From the NCBI GenBank assembly GCA_950097015.1, contig CATNEN010000039.1, positions 5,720,501 through 5,784,500 of the forward strand: a DNA stretch of 64,000 nucleotides, given 5' to 3'. The notes under the pieces are model-generated. The model saw only the letters and a program-made list of their open reading frames with translations, ran no database searches and was not told the DNA's origin. Below are positions 11,163 through 21,659 of the stretch, piece after piece; positions within the stretch are counted from its first letter, which is position 1, and every line of letters starts with the position of its first letter. Both the position numbers and the translations under genes were made by a program. Source of the DNA: Macrostomum hystrix. Lineage: Eukaryota > Platyhelminthes > Macrostomidae.

Positions 11163-13914
11163 ATGGGATCAGATAATGAGGATGAGGTGAGTTGCTTTGA
11201 GAAGTCTTCGCTGCAATACAACTGATAATGGCTACAAAATTAGAACTCTACCGTGTATATTTTATGATTATACAGTCCTTCAAGCTGTCCTCTGTTGTCC
11301 ACCCAGTCCTTCAGGCTGTCCTCTGTTGTCCACCCAGTCCTTCAGGCTGTCCTCTGTTGTCCACCGAGTCCTTCAGGCTGTCCTCTGTTGTCCACCGAGT
11401 CCTTCAGGCTGTCTTCTGTTATCCACCCAGTCCTTCAGGCTGTCCTCTGTTGTCCACCCAGTCCTTCAGGCTGTCTTCTGTTATCCACCCAGTCCTTCAG
11501 GCTGTCCTCTGTTATCCACCCAGTCCTTCAGGCTGTCCTCTGTTATCCACCCATCCTTCAGGCTGTCCTCTGTTATCCACCCAGTCCTTCAGGCTGTCCT
11601 CTGTTATCAACTCAGTCCTTCAGGCTGTCCTCTGTTATCCAGCCAGTCCTTCAGGCTGTCCTCTGTTGTCCACCCAGTCCTTCAGGCTGTCCTCTGTTAT
11701 CCAGCCAGTCCTTCAGGCTGTCCTCTGTTATCCACCCAGTCCTTCAGGCTGACCGCTCAGCTGACTCAAAGTAGACAGTTTGAAAGTACTCGTAGATGTA
11801 CAAGAAGTAGAACCGCAGCGCAAGCAGTCATATTTATCGTCTCCTTTTTCCACAGTCGGGCGGACACGGTACGGAAGGCCTAATTCAGCAGGTTCGCAAA
11901 ATGGACATTGTGAACTACATTGGAGTCGAAGATTTTGCGGACGAGCTCAACTACAAGTGGTCCAGCTGCTTGTTAACGGTGCTCTGCACCCTCATCACAA
12001 TGAAGACTTACTACTTTGAGCCCGTGTCCTGCTTTGTGCCAAGCCCAGTCGGCTTCGCCGTTGAGAATCAGGTTGAGTACGTGAATAGTTACTGCTGGAC
12101 CGAGGGCACCTACTCAGTGCATCCGGCCAATTTCACGCTGCACGCGGAGCTGCTGGACGGTGGTGTCTCGGCCTACGCGGACAGCAAGATTGTGTACTAC
12201 CAGTGGGTGCCCATTGTTCTGGCCATGCAGGCAGCCCTGTTCTACCTGCCGCGCCTGCTCTGGCATGTCATCAGCTACGACCGGGCTGGCACGGATGTTG
12301 GTCACGTGGTTCGCGTGGCCAGCGAAGCCGTCCGAGAGACTGGGGAGAGGCACGAGAAGATGGTGAACCATGCGAGCCGCATGCTGCAGCAGATGATGGA
12401 GCAGAATTTGGCCAAGTGAGTGCCTTTTTTATTACAGGAGCATACAGCTGATGGACCAAGGTAGCAGAAGGTGGTGGACACAGCTGATGGACCAAGGTAG
12501 CAGAAGGTGGTGGACACAGCTGATGGACCAAGGTAGCAGAAGGTGGTGGACACAGCTGATGGACCAAGGTAGCAGAAGGTGGTGGACACAGCTGATGGAC
12601 CAAGGTAGCAGAAGGTGGTGGACACAGCTGATGGACCAAGGTAGCAGAAGGTGGTGGACACAGCTGATGGACCAAGGTAGCAGAAGGTGGTGGACACAGC
12701 TGATGGACCAAGGTAGCAGAAGGTGGTGGACACAGCTGATGGACCAAGGTAGCAGAAGGTGGTGGACACAGCTGATGGACCAAGGTAGCAGAAGGTGGTG
12801 GACACAGCTGATGGACCAAGGTAGCAGAAGGTGGTGGACACAGCTGATGGACCAAGGTAGCAGAAGGTGGTGGACACAGCTGATGGACCAAGGTAGCAGA
12901 AGGTGGTGGACACAGCTGCAGGATGGACCAAGATAGTTATCAGTTGCCAAGCTCCCCCTTCTCCATTGAAGGTCCCTACGCGGTTCCGAGCGCATTCACA
13001 ACATCGCCACAAGAGCTTGGCGCATCCTGTCTGTAGCAATGCCGGCCAAGTTATCAGGCAGCTGGCTCATTCTCACCTATTTGTTGATTAAGATTGTCTA
13101 CCTGGCCAATGTGCTCAGCCAGCTGGGATTCATGCGGCGATTTCTCGGCATCCAATCCAAGCGCTACGACTTCCTGGGCGCCCAGCTGCTGTGGGACGTG
13201 GCTCACGGGCGCGACTGGCAGGTGAGCCGCGTCTTCCCCCGGATCGGCAGCTGCGCTGTGCTGCTGCGCACCGCGGCTGGCGCGAACTGGCACACAGCCC
13301 AGTGCACACTGCCCGTGAACATGATCAACGAGAAGGTCTACATCTTCCTGTGGTTCTGGTTCGTGTTCGTCTGTGGCGCAACCATCATCAGCCTGGTAGC
13401 CTGGCTGATCCGCGTCTGCCACACCAGCTGCGGCAACCACTTCGTCAACCGCATGCTGAAGCTGTCGGACAACTACAAACAGGCGAAGCAGAACGATTAC
13501 GTGCGCTCCTTCTGCAACCAGTTCCTGCGTCGGGACGGCACCTTCGTTCTGAAGATGATAGCGCTGAACTGCGGCGACATTGTCTGCTCGGAGATTGTCC
13601 ACCGCCTGTGGACGCTCTATCGCGAAAAGAAGGGCCTCGAGCACTCGATGTGCGACCTGAGAGGTCTGCTCAAACTGCACAGCTGCAGCGGCACTGGAAG
13701 GGGCGAGGGCACCCTCGGCGCAGCCTGCAGCGATGGAGGCCTCCGTAAGAGGCACGTCGGGAGCATCAACGGCTTGGCCTCTTCTTCAGACGAGTCGACC
13801 AGCGCTGACGTGTTCAGAAACGCCACGGCACCGCCGAAAGGACAGGTTGCCGAGGTGGACGACTTTGCTAAGGAGTCTTTAGCAACCGTTGTTGACGAAA
13901 CTGAAACGCACTGA
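11163..13914 (+). CDS. inx: Innexin B, gap-junction channel protein, with N-terminal micro-exon
   Basis: Exons are 11163-11186 (24 nt, MGSDNEDE), 11856-12415 and 12972-13914, with intron phases 0 and 2, giving 508 residues. All joins keep frame: GTGAGT donors and CAG/AAG acceptors. A shorter model starting at the Met at 11901 is possible, but the frame is open back to a strong acceptor (tttttccacag) at 11855, and innexin A also has extra residues before GVEDF. Family marks are two Cys in loop 1 (SCFVP, YCWTEG), the YYQWVP signature, the AGTDVGH cytoplasmic loop shared with innexin A, two Cys in loop 2 (SCAVL, QCTLP) and MINEKVYIFLWFW entering TM4. The tail is Ser-rich. Intron 1 and intron 2 are largely minisatellite. 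It lacks the loop-1 intron of innexin A. An AATAAA follows about 80 bases after the stop. Confidence 0.88.
11270..11755 (+). repeat. 31-bp minisatellite in innexin B intron 1, about 15 copies
   Basis: The unit is the same as at 5487-6206 (cagtccttcaggctgtcctc core), with more tgttgtccac variants. The array fills most of the intron between the micro-exon and the first long exon. Confidence 0.95.
12447..12916 (+). repeat. 36-bp minisatellite in innexin B intron 2, 13 near-identical copies
   Basis: Units contain cagctgatggaccaagg and tagcagaaggtggtggaca. Copies are almost perfect, implying recent expansion. All frames stay open because 36 is a multiple of three. A divergent 35-bp relative forms 14720-15035. 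Confidence 0.95.
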
Positions 13915-13992
13915 CCTAAGCTGTGCTGAGAACGAACAGTCTGTTCAACTGACATGTATCCTGACTTCTGATCGTTGCAGCTCCATATGTAA

Positions 13993-13998
13993 AATAAA
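13993..13998 (+). terminator. Polyadenylation signal of innexin B
   Basis: AATAAA lies 79 bases after the innexin B stop codon in an A-rich context. Confidence 0.55.
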
Positions 13999-14094
13999 CA
14001 AAACTAAAGCATAGGAAAAACAAAGCAAAAAGGCAAATAGCATTCAAAAGAGCCGTTTTTCTCTACTCTTGGCATGGGGAACTTGTGGACACTT

Positions 14095-14690
14095 CTGGTA
14101 GACCAGATAATAGCAGCTGGTAGACCAGATAATAGCAGCTGGTAGACCAGATAATAGCAGCTGGTAGACCAGATAATAGCAGCAGGTAGACCAGATAATA
14201 GCAGCTGGCAGACCAGATAATAGCAGCTGGTAGACCAGATAATAGCAGCTGATAGACCAGATAATAGCAGCTGGTAGACCAGATAATAGCAGCTGGCAGA
14301 CCAGATAATAGCAGCTGGTAGACCAGATAATAGCAGCTGGTAGACCAGATAATAGCAGCTGGTAGACCAGATAATAGCAGCTGGTAGACCAGATAATAGC
14401 AGCTGGTAGACCAGATAATAGCAGCTGGTAGACCAGATAATAGCAGCTGGTAGACCAGATAATAGCAGCTGGCAGACCAGATAATAGCAGCTGGTAGACC
14501 AGATAATAGCAGCTGGTAGACCAGATAATAGCAGCTGGCAGACCAGATAATAGCAGCTGATAGACCAGATAATAGCAGCTGGTAGACCAGATAATAGCAG
14601 CTGGTATACCAGATAATAGCAGCTGGTAGACCAGATAATAGCAGCTGGTAGACCAGATAATAGCAGCTGGTATACCAGATAATAACAGCT
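14095..14690 (+). repeat. 22-bp minisatellite, about 27 copies
   Basis: The unit is agaccagataatagcagctg plus gt. Minor variants are ggca and gata before gacc. It lies downstream of innexin B. Confidence 0.95.
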
Positions 14691-14719
14691 GATGACCACG
14701 TGACAGCTAGTGAACCAGA

Positions 14720-15035
14720 GGACAGAAGTCGGTGGACACAGCCGATAGACCAGAGGACAGAAGGTGGAGGACACAGCTGATGGACCAGAGGACAGAAGTC
14801 GGAGGACACAGCTGATGGACCAGAGGACAGAAGTCGGAGGACACAGCTGATGGACCAGAGGACAGAAGGTGGAGGACACGGCTGATGGACCAGAGGACAG
14901 AAGGTGGAGGACACGGCTGATGGACCAGAGGACGGAAGTCGGAGGACACAGCTGATGGACCAGAGGACGGAAGTCGGAGGACACAGCTGATGGACCAGAG
15001 AGGTGGAGGACACGGCTGATGGACCAGAGGACTAT
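14720..15035 (+). repeat. 35-bp minisatellite, about 9 copies
   Basis: Units contain cagctgatggaccagagg and acagaaggtggaggaca. It is clearly related to the 36-bp repeat inside innexin B intron 2 and directly abuts the 22-bp array. Confidence 0.92.
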
Positions 15036-15544
15036 CTGGTCCATAAATAAATAAAGTGGAAATAACAAGAGCACAGCTAGAGCACAACCCTGATGTCAAT
15101 TCATTAAAAAAACTTTTAAACGCAATCTTGCAGAAAATTTTGCTTTATAATTATTTGCTGTTAATTTGATCTGTATATAAAAATACAATGCTTTATTAGT
15201 GATAAAAAGTGCTAGTTGAGAAACAGTAGAAGGCGCACGCTATTTTTCCCTCCCGAGGAAAGACACATGGAGCATTTAAAATACCCACTGCCTACCGTAC
15301 GATAGAGAATGTAATAGTTAACGATTTAATCAATACAATATTGTTAACAATAACTGGCGGCAGTGTTAAAGCTAATTCACTTTAAATATAATTTTAACTT
15401 TACAATGGCGACGTAATATGCTAAATAGTTTATTAATGTCTTTAAAAATTGGCTCAATAAATGTATTTACAAAACCTAATTGCCATAGAACAACAATGCG
15501 ACGACAACACTACTGACCAACCATTTTCAAGTCATATACTCACC
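15036..15544. other. AT-rich spacer between convergent genes
   Basis: No exon is seen. A fragment at about 15270-15310 (tttaaaatacccactgcctac) matches a dispersed repeat also found near 41.1 and 36.2 kb. A reverse-strand AATAAA at 15429-15434 could serve the TRIM-like gene. Confidence 0.5.
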
Positions 15545-15790
15545 TATGCCTACCAGTCTAATCTGCATCTATCTACCAGTCTATCTGCATCTATCTACCT
15601 GTCTATCTGCATCTATCTACCAGTCTATCTGCATTTATCTACCAGTCTATCCGCATCTATCTACCAGTCTAATCTGCATCTATCTACCTGTCTATCTGCA
15701 TCTATCTACCAGTCTAATCTGCATCTATCTACCAGTCTAATCTGCATCTATCTACCAGTCTATCTGCATCTATCTACCAGTCTAATCTGC
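15545..15790 (+). repeat. Minisatellite of 19-21 bp, about 12 copies
   Basis: Units of ctgcatctatctaccagtct, with or without an extra aa, end a few bases before the TRIM-like gene's stop codon, so they would lie in its 3' UTR. Confidence 0.9.
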
Positions 15791-15793
15791 AGT

Positions 15794-18440
15794 CTAGAGC
15801 AGAGTAAAGGTGGCGATTCGGTTCTGCGCAGAGTCGGCCACCAGCAACAATGTTGGACCATCGGGAATGTCGGCAACAGCCAGGCCCGCCGGCGCGTCTA
15901 GCGGCGGACCCTCCAGCGGCGCCTGCCAGTCGCGGCCGCTGGCGCCGGAGCCGCAGCCGCCCTCCAGCAGCAGGACGCGGACGCACTGCTTTCGAAAGTC
16001 GCTGACAAAGGCGACGCCGCGGCGGCAGTCGGCGACGACGGCGTACGGTGCCTCGATGAGGGGCTTGGCGCACAGCGGGGGCGCCAGGCGGTAGCCGCTT
16101 GCGGGGCAGAGGCGGTGGACGCATTGGGCCACCCAGTCGCAGACAAACAACATGCTGTGGACGCTTCCATCAGCTGCGGTGTCATCAGAACTGCAACTGG
16201 CGTCGGCTGCCATTGTGACGGCCAACCCGCCGTCGAAAGTGTCGGAGCCGGGACCCAGAGACAGTCGGGCATGAAGGGCCAGGTCCTGCAGAGTCAGTTG
16301 AACGGACTATTGACATTACTGGTATCGACAATATGGGGACTTGATGGGGATCGGATGAGAATTGGATGGGGACTGGATGGGGATTGGATGGGGATTGGAT
16401 AGAGATTGGATGGGGATTGGATGGGGATTGGATAGAGATTGGATGGGGATTGGATGGGGATTGGATGGGGATTGGATAGGGATTGGATGGGGACTGGATG
16501 GGGACTGGATGGGGATTGGATGGGGATTGGATGGGGATTTGATGGGGTTGGGCCGGTGATGGGATGGCAGTTGCAGTCAGTCAGCTGAGCAGGAAATGCT
16601 CAGCATTCGTCACCTTCTTGCCGATGACCAGCACGGTGCGCTCTCTGTGCCAGTGCACGAACAGCTTGTCCGGCGTGCCGGCCAGCCCGGACACTCGAAA
16701 CTCGTTGCCGACTGCCGACGGTGCCAGGCCGAGACTCGCTGCTGTGATTCTCTGCTGCGCTGTGCCTGGGCGGGAGCGGCGGGTGAGATTGGCGATTTGG
16801 GATGAGAGTGAGTGACAGGAGCGCAGATAAGAGTGACAGTGGAGAGGAGAAGAGAGTGACAGTGGAGAGGAGATGAGAGTGACAGGGCAGAGGAGATGAG
16901 AGTGACAGGGCAGAGGAGATTAGAGTGACATCAAGAAAATAAGCCGCACCGGCCAAGTCCGTCACGCAAACTCCGTCAGAGCCGACGCTGATGTACAGCA
17001 GCTGTCGGGTGTCGTCGCAGTGCAGTCCGTAGACTCCGGCCCGAATGTTAACGCCGCCAGTGAATTCAATTTTCAATCGGACTCGACCATTGACGGACAC
17101 GGCCGCTATGTAGTCCAGTCTGTTGTCGGCGTTGAAGGCAACGAACACCAGCTGCTTGGGCAGGGCGGAGGCGGTGCCAACGGCCTTCACCAGCCTTTTC
17201 CTGTCCGGGGACGGGCCGAAGCCCGCTGTGTTGCTGCAGACGGCCAGCCAAACCGGCGGAGCTTCAAAGCCGTCCAAACAGCCGGCGAATTCCGCATAGC
17301 AACTGGGATCTCTGCGGGCCGGCTTCTGCTGATCCCGACTGCCCTCCAGCAAGCCTGTCAGGTGGCCAAGCTCCGAGTCCAACGGCACCAGAAGGTTCTT
17401 CACCGCGCCGCTGACGTCGACGTCAATCGCTGACGTCGGCAAAGCCAGCGCTGCGGCATCCGGAGCGTCAACTTCGATGCCAGCGGCGTCTAGCAGCGGC
17501 TCTACGGAGGTCGCGAGTTCGAACACTCTTTGCAGATCGCCCGCCGAATCGGCGGCAGCTAGATCGCGTTGAAATACCCGGCATTCATTGCCGATCTGAG
17601 GCCGAAAGAGTATGAGCTCGCATTTGAGCTTTTTTCAAAACATTTTAACACAGAAAATCAGGAGGTTTGCCATTTAGGGGCTGTAGCCAAGTGGTTTAAG
17701 CATCGGATACACTGCTTGAAGGTCGGGGGATCGATTCCCGACTGAACTGGAACAATTCGTGTCTTTTAGCAAGACACTTAACTCTACATAGTATTAGCTG
17801 GGGTAATAGTGGGTGGGTGTGTGGCGTCTGCCCAATCCATGGACTGAACAGTCGTACGCAACCTTCAGATGCGCAGCGCAATAGCTGCGGCTGTGCTGTC
17901 GGCTGCCCAACTGGCAGGTGTAATCAATTATTAGTACTGTTTTTATTATTACTATTATCTCTAACAGGTTAGATCATGTTCAAAAACGTGTGACCGGTAT
18001 GTCTAATTGACTGCTAGACCAGTCCAGCAGTCAGTTACCTGCAAATGGTTCTTGACAGCTTCATGTTGTGCTTCGATGGGTCTAGTTAGCCTCTCTTGCC
18101 ACCTGTCCAATGCTCTGTGCAGGCTGTCGAAAACGTCGGTCATCTCCTGCAGTTCGGCAGCCAATCTGAGCTGCTTCGGCCTGAAAGCCTCGGCAGACGC
18201 AATCGCGGCAGAGGCTCGCTCCAGAACCGAGGCTCTGAACTTGCGCACCTTGGCAATGTCCACTGCCAGATGCCGCTGACACATCACCATCTTTGAGTAT
18301 GGTCCGCGACCAGCAGAATCGGCTTGGCACAACTTCACCGAGCACTGCACGGGAGTGGCAATTTCTTGCTGCATCGACTCGTCATAGTCATCATCATCAT
18401 CGTCGGGTGGTTGATGGTTTCTATGGCGACTAGATGCCAT
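15794..18440 (-). CDS. TRIM-NHL-like protein without RING, four exons
   Basis: Exons read on the minus strand are 18440-18039, 17595-16950, 16765-16614 and 16285-15794. Intron phases 0, 1 and 0 are all consistent, giving 563 residues. An acidic stretch (residues 13-18) is followed by a possible small zinc-binding B-box remnant (C33, C38, C54, H57), then a helical coiled-coil-like segment to about residue 134. Residues from about 185 to the end carry beta-propeller signatures of NHL type, such as LLYISVGSDGVCV, LFVCDWVAQCVHRL, GVAFVSDFRKQCVRVL and LLLVADSAQNRIATFTL at the C-terminus. TRIM-NHL proteins bind RNA or partner proteins; those lacking RING have no E3 ligase core. The third intron is the least certain: without it the protein would end about 20 residues after GKK and lose the last blades. 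Introns hold a SINE and two short tandem arrays. Confidence 0.72.
16330..16550 (+). repeat. 12-bp tandem repeat, about 18 copies
   Basis: The unit is gattggatgggg with gactggatgggg and gattggatagag variants. It lies in intron 3 of the TRIM-like gene. Confidence 0.9.
16800..16932 (+). repeat. Degenerate tandem repeat of about 23 bp
   Basis: Units are based on gagtgacagtggagaggaga and gagtgacagggcagaggaga, in intron 2 of the TRIM-like gene. Confidence 0.8.
17680..17955 (+). mobile_element. tRNA-derived SINE, family 2, copy A
   Basis: The tRNA-like head has A-box tagccaagtgg and B-box ggatcgattccc. The body (cacttaactctacatag, ggtgggtgtgtggcgtc, cagatgcgcagcgcaatag) is shared with 34862-35137. 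It ends in aatcaattattag with a tttttattatta tail. It lies in intron 1 of the TRIM-like gene, antisense to it. Acceptor stem ends do not pair, so it is not a functional tRNA. Confidence 0.75.
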
Positions 18441-18624
18441 ATTTAACCTTCCGTATCCCTAGTCCACTTGGGCCGAAGTCTAGAGGGCCTTGTGTGTCTG
18501 AAAGTTGTTTTCACCTGTTTCTAGTTATTCACTTTATTTAAATTCATTATGAAGCTTACGTTTTAGTTTTTTAGTCATGCAGATTTTTACTAACTCATTG
18601 CTGCATAATCCGATTCCAGGCAAA

Positions 18625-19245
18625 CCTTTCTGATTGGCTGGAGGAGCGTTAGCTCTGTCCCCTCTGCCTCACTTCCACCCCTCATGTTGCGCAGTCCTGC
18701 TCTACGCTGGCCACTCTGATTGGCTGGAGAAGCGTTAGCTCTGTCCCCTCTGCCTCACTTCCACCCCTCATGTTGCGCAGTCCTGTTCTACGCTGGCCAC
18801 TCTGATTGGCTGGAGGAGCGTTAGCTCTGTCCCCTCTGCCTCACTTCCACCCCTCATGTTGCGCAGTCCTGCTCTACGCTGGCCACTCTGATTGGCTGGA
18901 GGAGCGTTAGCTCTGTCCCCTCTGCTTCACTTCCACCCCTCATGTTGCGCAGTCCTGTTCTACGCTGGCCACTCTGATTGGCTGGAGGAGCGTTAGCTCT
19001 GTCCCCTCTGCCTCACGTCCACCCCTCATGTTGCGCAGTCCTGCTCTACGCTGGCCACTCTGATTGGCTGGAGGAGCGTTAGCTCTGTCCCCTCTGCCTC
19101 ACGTCCACCCCTCATGTTGCGCAGTCCTGCTCTACGCTGGCCACTCTGATTGGCTGGAGGAGCGTTAGCTCTGTCCCCTCTGCCTCACGTCCACCCCTCA
19201 TGTTGCGCAGTCCTGCTCTACGCTGGCCACTCTGATTAAACTAAT
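18625..19245 (+). repeat. 86-bp tandem repeat, about 7 copies
   Basis: Each unit starts tctgattggctggaggagcg and includes ctcatgttgcgcagtcctg. Every unit carries a CTGATTGGCT CCAAT-box motif. A partial unit follows at about 19290-19320. The array sits upstream of the TRIM-like gene's start and downstream of BBIP1. Confidence 0.95.
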
Positions 19246-19791
19246 ATTTTGGAGAAGCCTAGTTCTGGCTCTCTATCTCACAAGCATCCTCATGCTGCGC
19301 CCAATCTGATTGGCTGGATCTCCATTAAAATAAAAGCTAGGCATGCTATAACCATATTTTAAATATAATTTAAAATAATCAAATACTGAAATAACTGAAA
19401 AATTACTGACAGCTATTGGACCTTGTCCAACAAAGTGGTAGCAAAAAACATACAAGCCACAACGAGATTTAATCTTCTGAATTTGAGTATACAAATTTAG
19501 TAAAGTTTCGTAAGTGTTATATAGAGAACTTTTGATATTGCACAGCCTTAATATTTCAGTGAAAATTAAAACGAACATTGAATGCAAAACTTGTGAAAAA
19601 GTCTAACAGCAGTATAATATATACAGTATACAGTATATATAGTGAAATAACAATTTTCACTCGACAGCGACAGAAATTTTGCTTAGACATATTACTCCAA
19701 AAAGTAGCTGAAAAAACAAGAATTGGACGAAATCTTGAATTTAATTTTAGATCTACACATCTATTCTCACGGAATAACTAAACAATTGAAT

Positions 19792-20037
19792 TTATTCATC
19801 AGCGTCGAATTTCGAACGATCAGGACGACTACCGCCGCCGACACCACCGTCAGCCAGCTGCAACCGTTTGACGGTCTCCTCGGCGTCCTTCTGCAGTGTC
19901 TCCAGGCGTTCAAGTGTGAAAGACTTCAGCGGCAACAGCTTGGGCTTGCACAGGACAGGCGCAGGGATGTGCTCCTGGAACAGGACGCCATGCTGCGGCA
20001 GCACGGGCTTCAGCGGCTCCTTTTTGCTCGCGGCCAT
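19792..20037 (-). CDS. BBIP1: BBSome-interacting protein 1 (BBIP1/BBIP10)
   Basis: This single-exon frame encodes 81 residues. The segment VLCKPKLLPLKSFTLERLE (residues 28-46) is the hallmark of BBIP1, the smallest subunit of the BBSome, which carries membrane cargo in and out of cilia. The upstream part (PVLPQHGVLFQEHI) and the following helix (LQKDAEETVKRLQ) also fit the family. Length is close to the usual 70-90 residues. The start is the Met at 20037 (MAASKKEPLK). The C-terminal Gly/Asp-rich tail is not conserved. The stop codon overlaps an AATAAA (19791-19796 on the minus strand), though a downstream signal is more likely used. A MEF2-like site cluster begins about 490 bases upstream. 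Confidence 0.88.
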   Translation of the reverse strand: MAASKKEPLKPVLPQHGVLFQEHIPAPVLCKPKLLPLKSFTLERLETLQKDAEETVKRLQLADGGVGGGSRPDRSKFDADE

Positions 20038-20529
20038 GTCGGTGTCTGCTGGCTATTTACAGTCAAACAGGATGCAGAGGATGCGAGTTGATGGCTGCAC
20101 TGAATATTTGAATAATTAAATCAATTTTTCATATGATAATGTGAGAAAACAAACTAGTCGATAAGCCTTTATATACATTTACTATAAAACCCGAATCAGA
20201 TTACTATATGAACAACTAGCTTCATCTGTTACACTTTAGTTATAGCTTACATAGAAATAATTAAACTAATGACTAACTCCAAAGTGAAGGAGGAACAAGA
20301 ACCACGCGTTAATGAATTTCTGCTAAAATTTCTACTGTGAAAAATAAATTCTAAATCTATAGAATGATGTAAAGCATCAATAGGCACAGTATATTTTATC
20401 ACAATATTTTATCGAAAACGAACAGGCATTCGTTAAATTACACCGCAACTTTCAGCCCAAACGGTACCTTAAAACTTAGTATCATACACGCAAAAAAAAG
20501 ATTTTTATCAACTTATGTACATCCCGTAT

Positions 20530-20775
20530 TTATTTTTAGCAGCACGCCAGGCTAGGAACAATCGCTTCTATTTTTAGGCACAAGTGTGTAGATTCAGCCA
20601 CTTATTTTTAGCAACACACCAAGTTACGCATGATCACGTTCTATTTTTAGCACATGTGCGTACATTTAGCCTTTTTTTGGCAACACTACGTCATCTAGCG
20701 CCTATTTTTAGCCACGTGTGTACATTGCTATTCATGAGTAGTTTTCAAAACACACCGGTCTAAATCTATTTTTAG
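20530..20775 (+). promoter_or_regulatory. Cluster of six MEF2-like sites
   Basis: CTATTTTTAG or TTATTTTTAG, both matching the MEF2 consensus YTAWWWWTAR, occurs at 20530, 20568, 20602, 20641, 20702 and 20766. Between them lie E-box-like cores (cacatgtg, ccacgtgtg). Spacing is 34-39 bases for the first four and 61-64 for the last two. It may be a degenerate tandem repeat, an enhancer, or both. Confidence 0.4.
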
Positions 20776-20779
20776 CAGA

Positions 20780-21640
20780 CGTGTATATTTAGCTATTTTA
20801 ATTTAGCACTAAAGGCACACAAATAAGCTTCTGTTGTTCAATTGTCTTTTGTAGAATGTTTAGCAACAAAGCGATAGAAATAAAAAATGAAACATGCAAT
20901 CTGTATTTAGGAAAAAAGCTAACAGGGCGCAGAAACTAGAATAAAATAGCAGACCAAGTTAGGAGAAAGCAAAGATTTGCGAGCGGACACTCGAAGCTCA
21001 AAATCTACAAATCCAAGGCAACTCGTCAGTCTTCAATAAAACAGTAAAACAGAAAATGTAGGTAGGAACATGCTTTTATAAGAGCGAACGGGGACAGAAA
21101 ATGCAGCAAAACAACAAAACGGAAAGCAACTAAAAAGTAAGTTCTACTATTCCTAGTTAAAAGACAGTCTAATTGCAAAGCACTGATCTGTAATTCGATA
21201 AGTCAGTAAAGCAGCTAAAAAATAAGCGAAAAAGCTCTTGCAACATGTCATCAACTAATTAGTAGGTAAGTAGGCCCTCGGCGGTGTCATTTATTTAGCG
21301 CTTCTAGTGGAAGACAGCGGATAAAAAGAAGCAGGAAATAATTGCTCTCACTCTGGTAGCTTCGAAATGGCAACGCCTTGATAGGATCATTTTATAGCTT
21401 TTTAAAGAAGTAAAAAAGAGCAGAGTGTATGCTACTCACAGCCAGTGTGTTACTACGCAGCGGACGAAGCAGAAATTAAATAAAAAGAGCTCGCTCTGAA
21501 GGCGCTTCAAAAAATCAATAATTAGAGCAGGACAATGATCTGTAGAAATGTTTCCAAATAGAAAAGTAAAGAAATTGTAAAAGGCACTTAAGCAAGGATC
21601 TGACACTTTTATGTGTGCAGCACTTTTGCAAGCTATAGCT
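20780..21640. other. AT-rich intergenic DNA
   Basis: No supported exon, RNA gene or repeat is seen here. Confidence 0.4.
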
Positions 21641-21659
21641 CCTGTTGATCAAAATAATA

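Noticed and set aside
12271-13039. Open frames through the 36-bp array on both strands
   Set aside because: The array is intronic; the innexin frame joins in phase across it (12415 to 12972).
14004-15099. Minus-strand frames of 316-356 codons
   Set aside because: They are translations of the 22- and 35-bp arrays with no non-repeat core.
17680-17760. A functional tRNA gene
   Set aside because: A- and B-boxes are present, but the acceptor stem does not pair and the same sequence with a shared 200-bp body recurs at 34.9 kb, so it is a SINE head.
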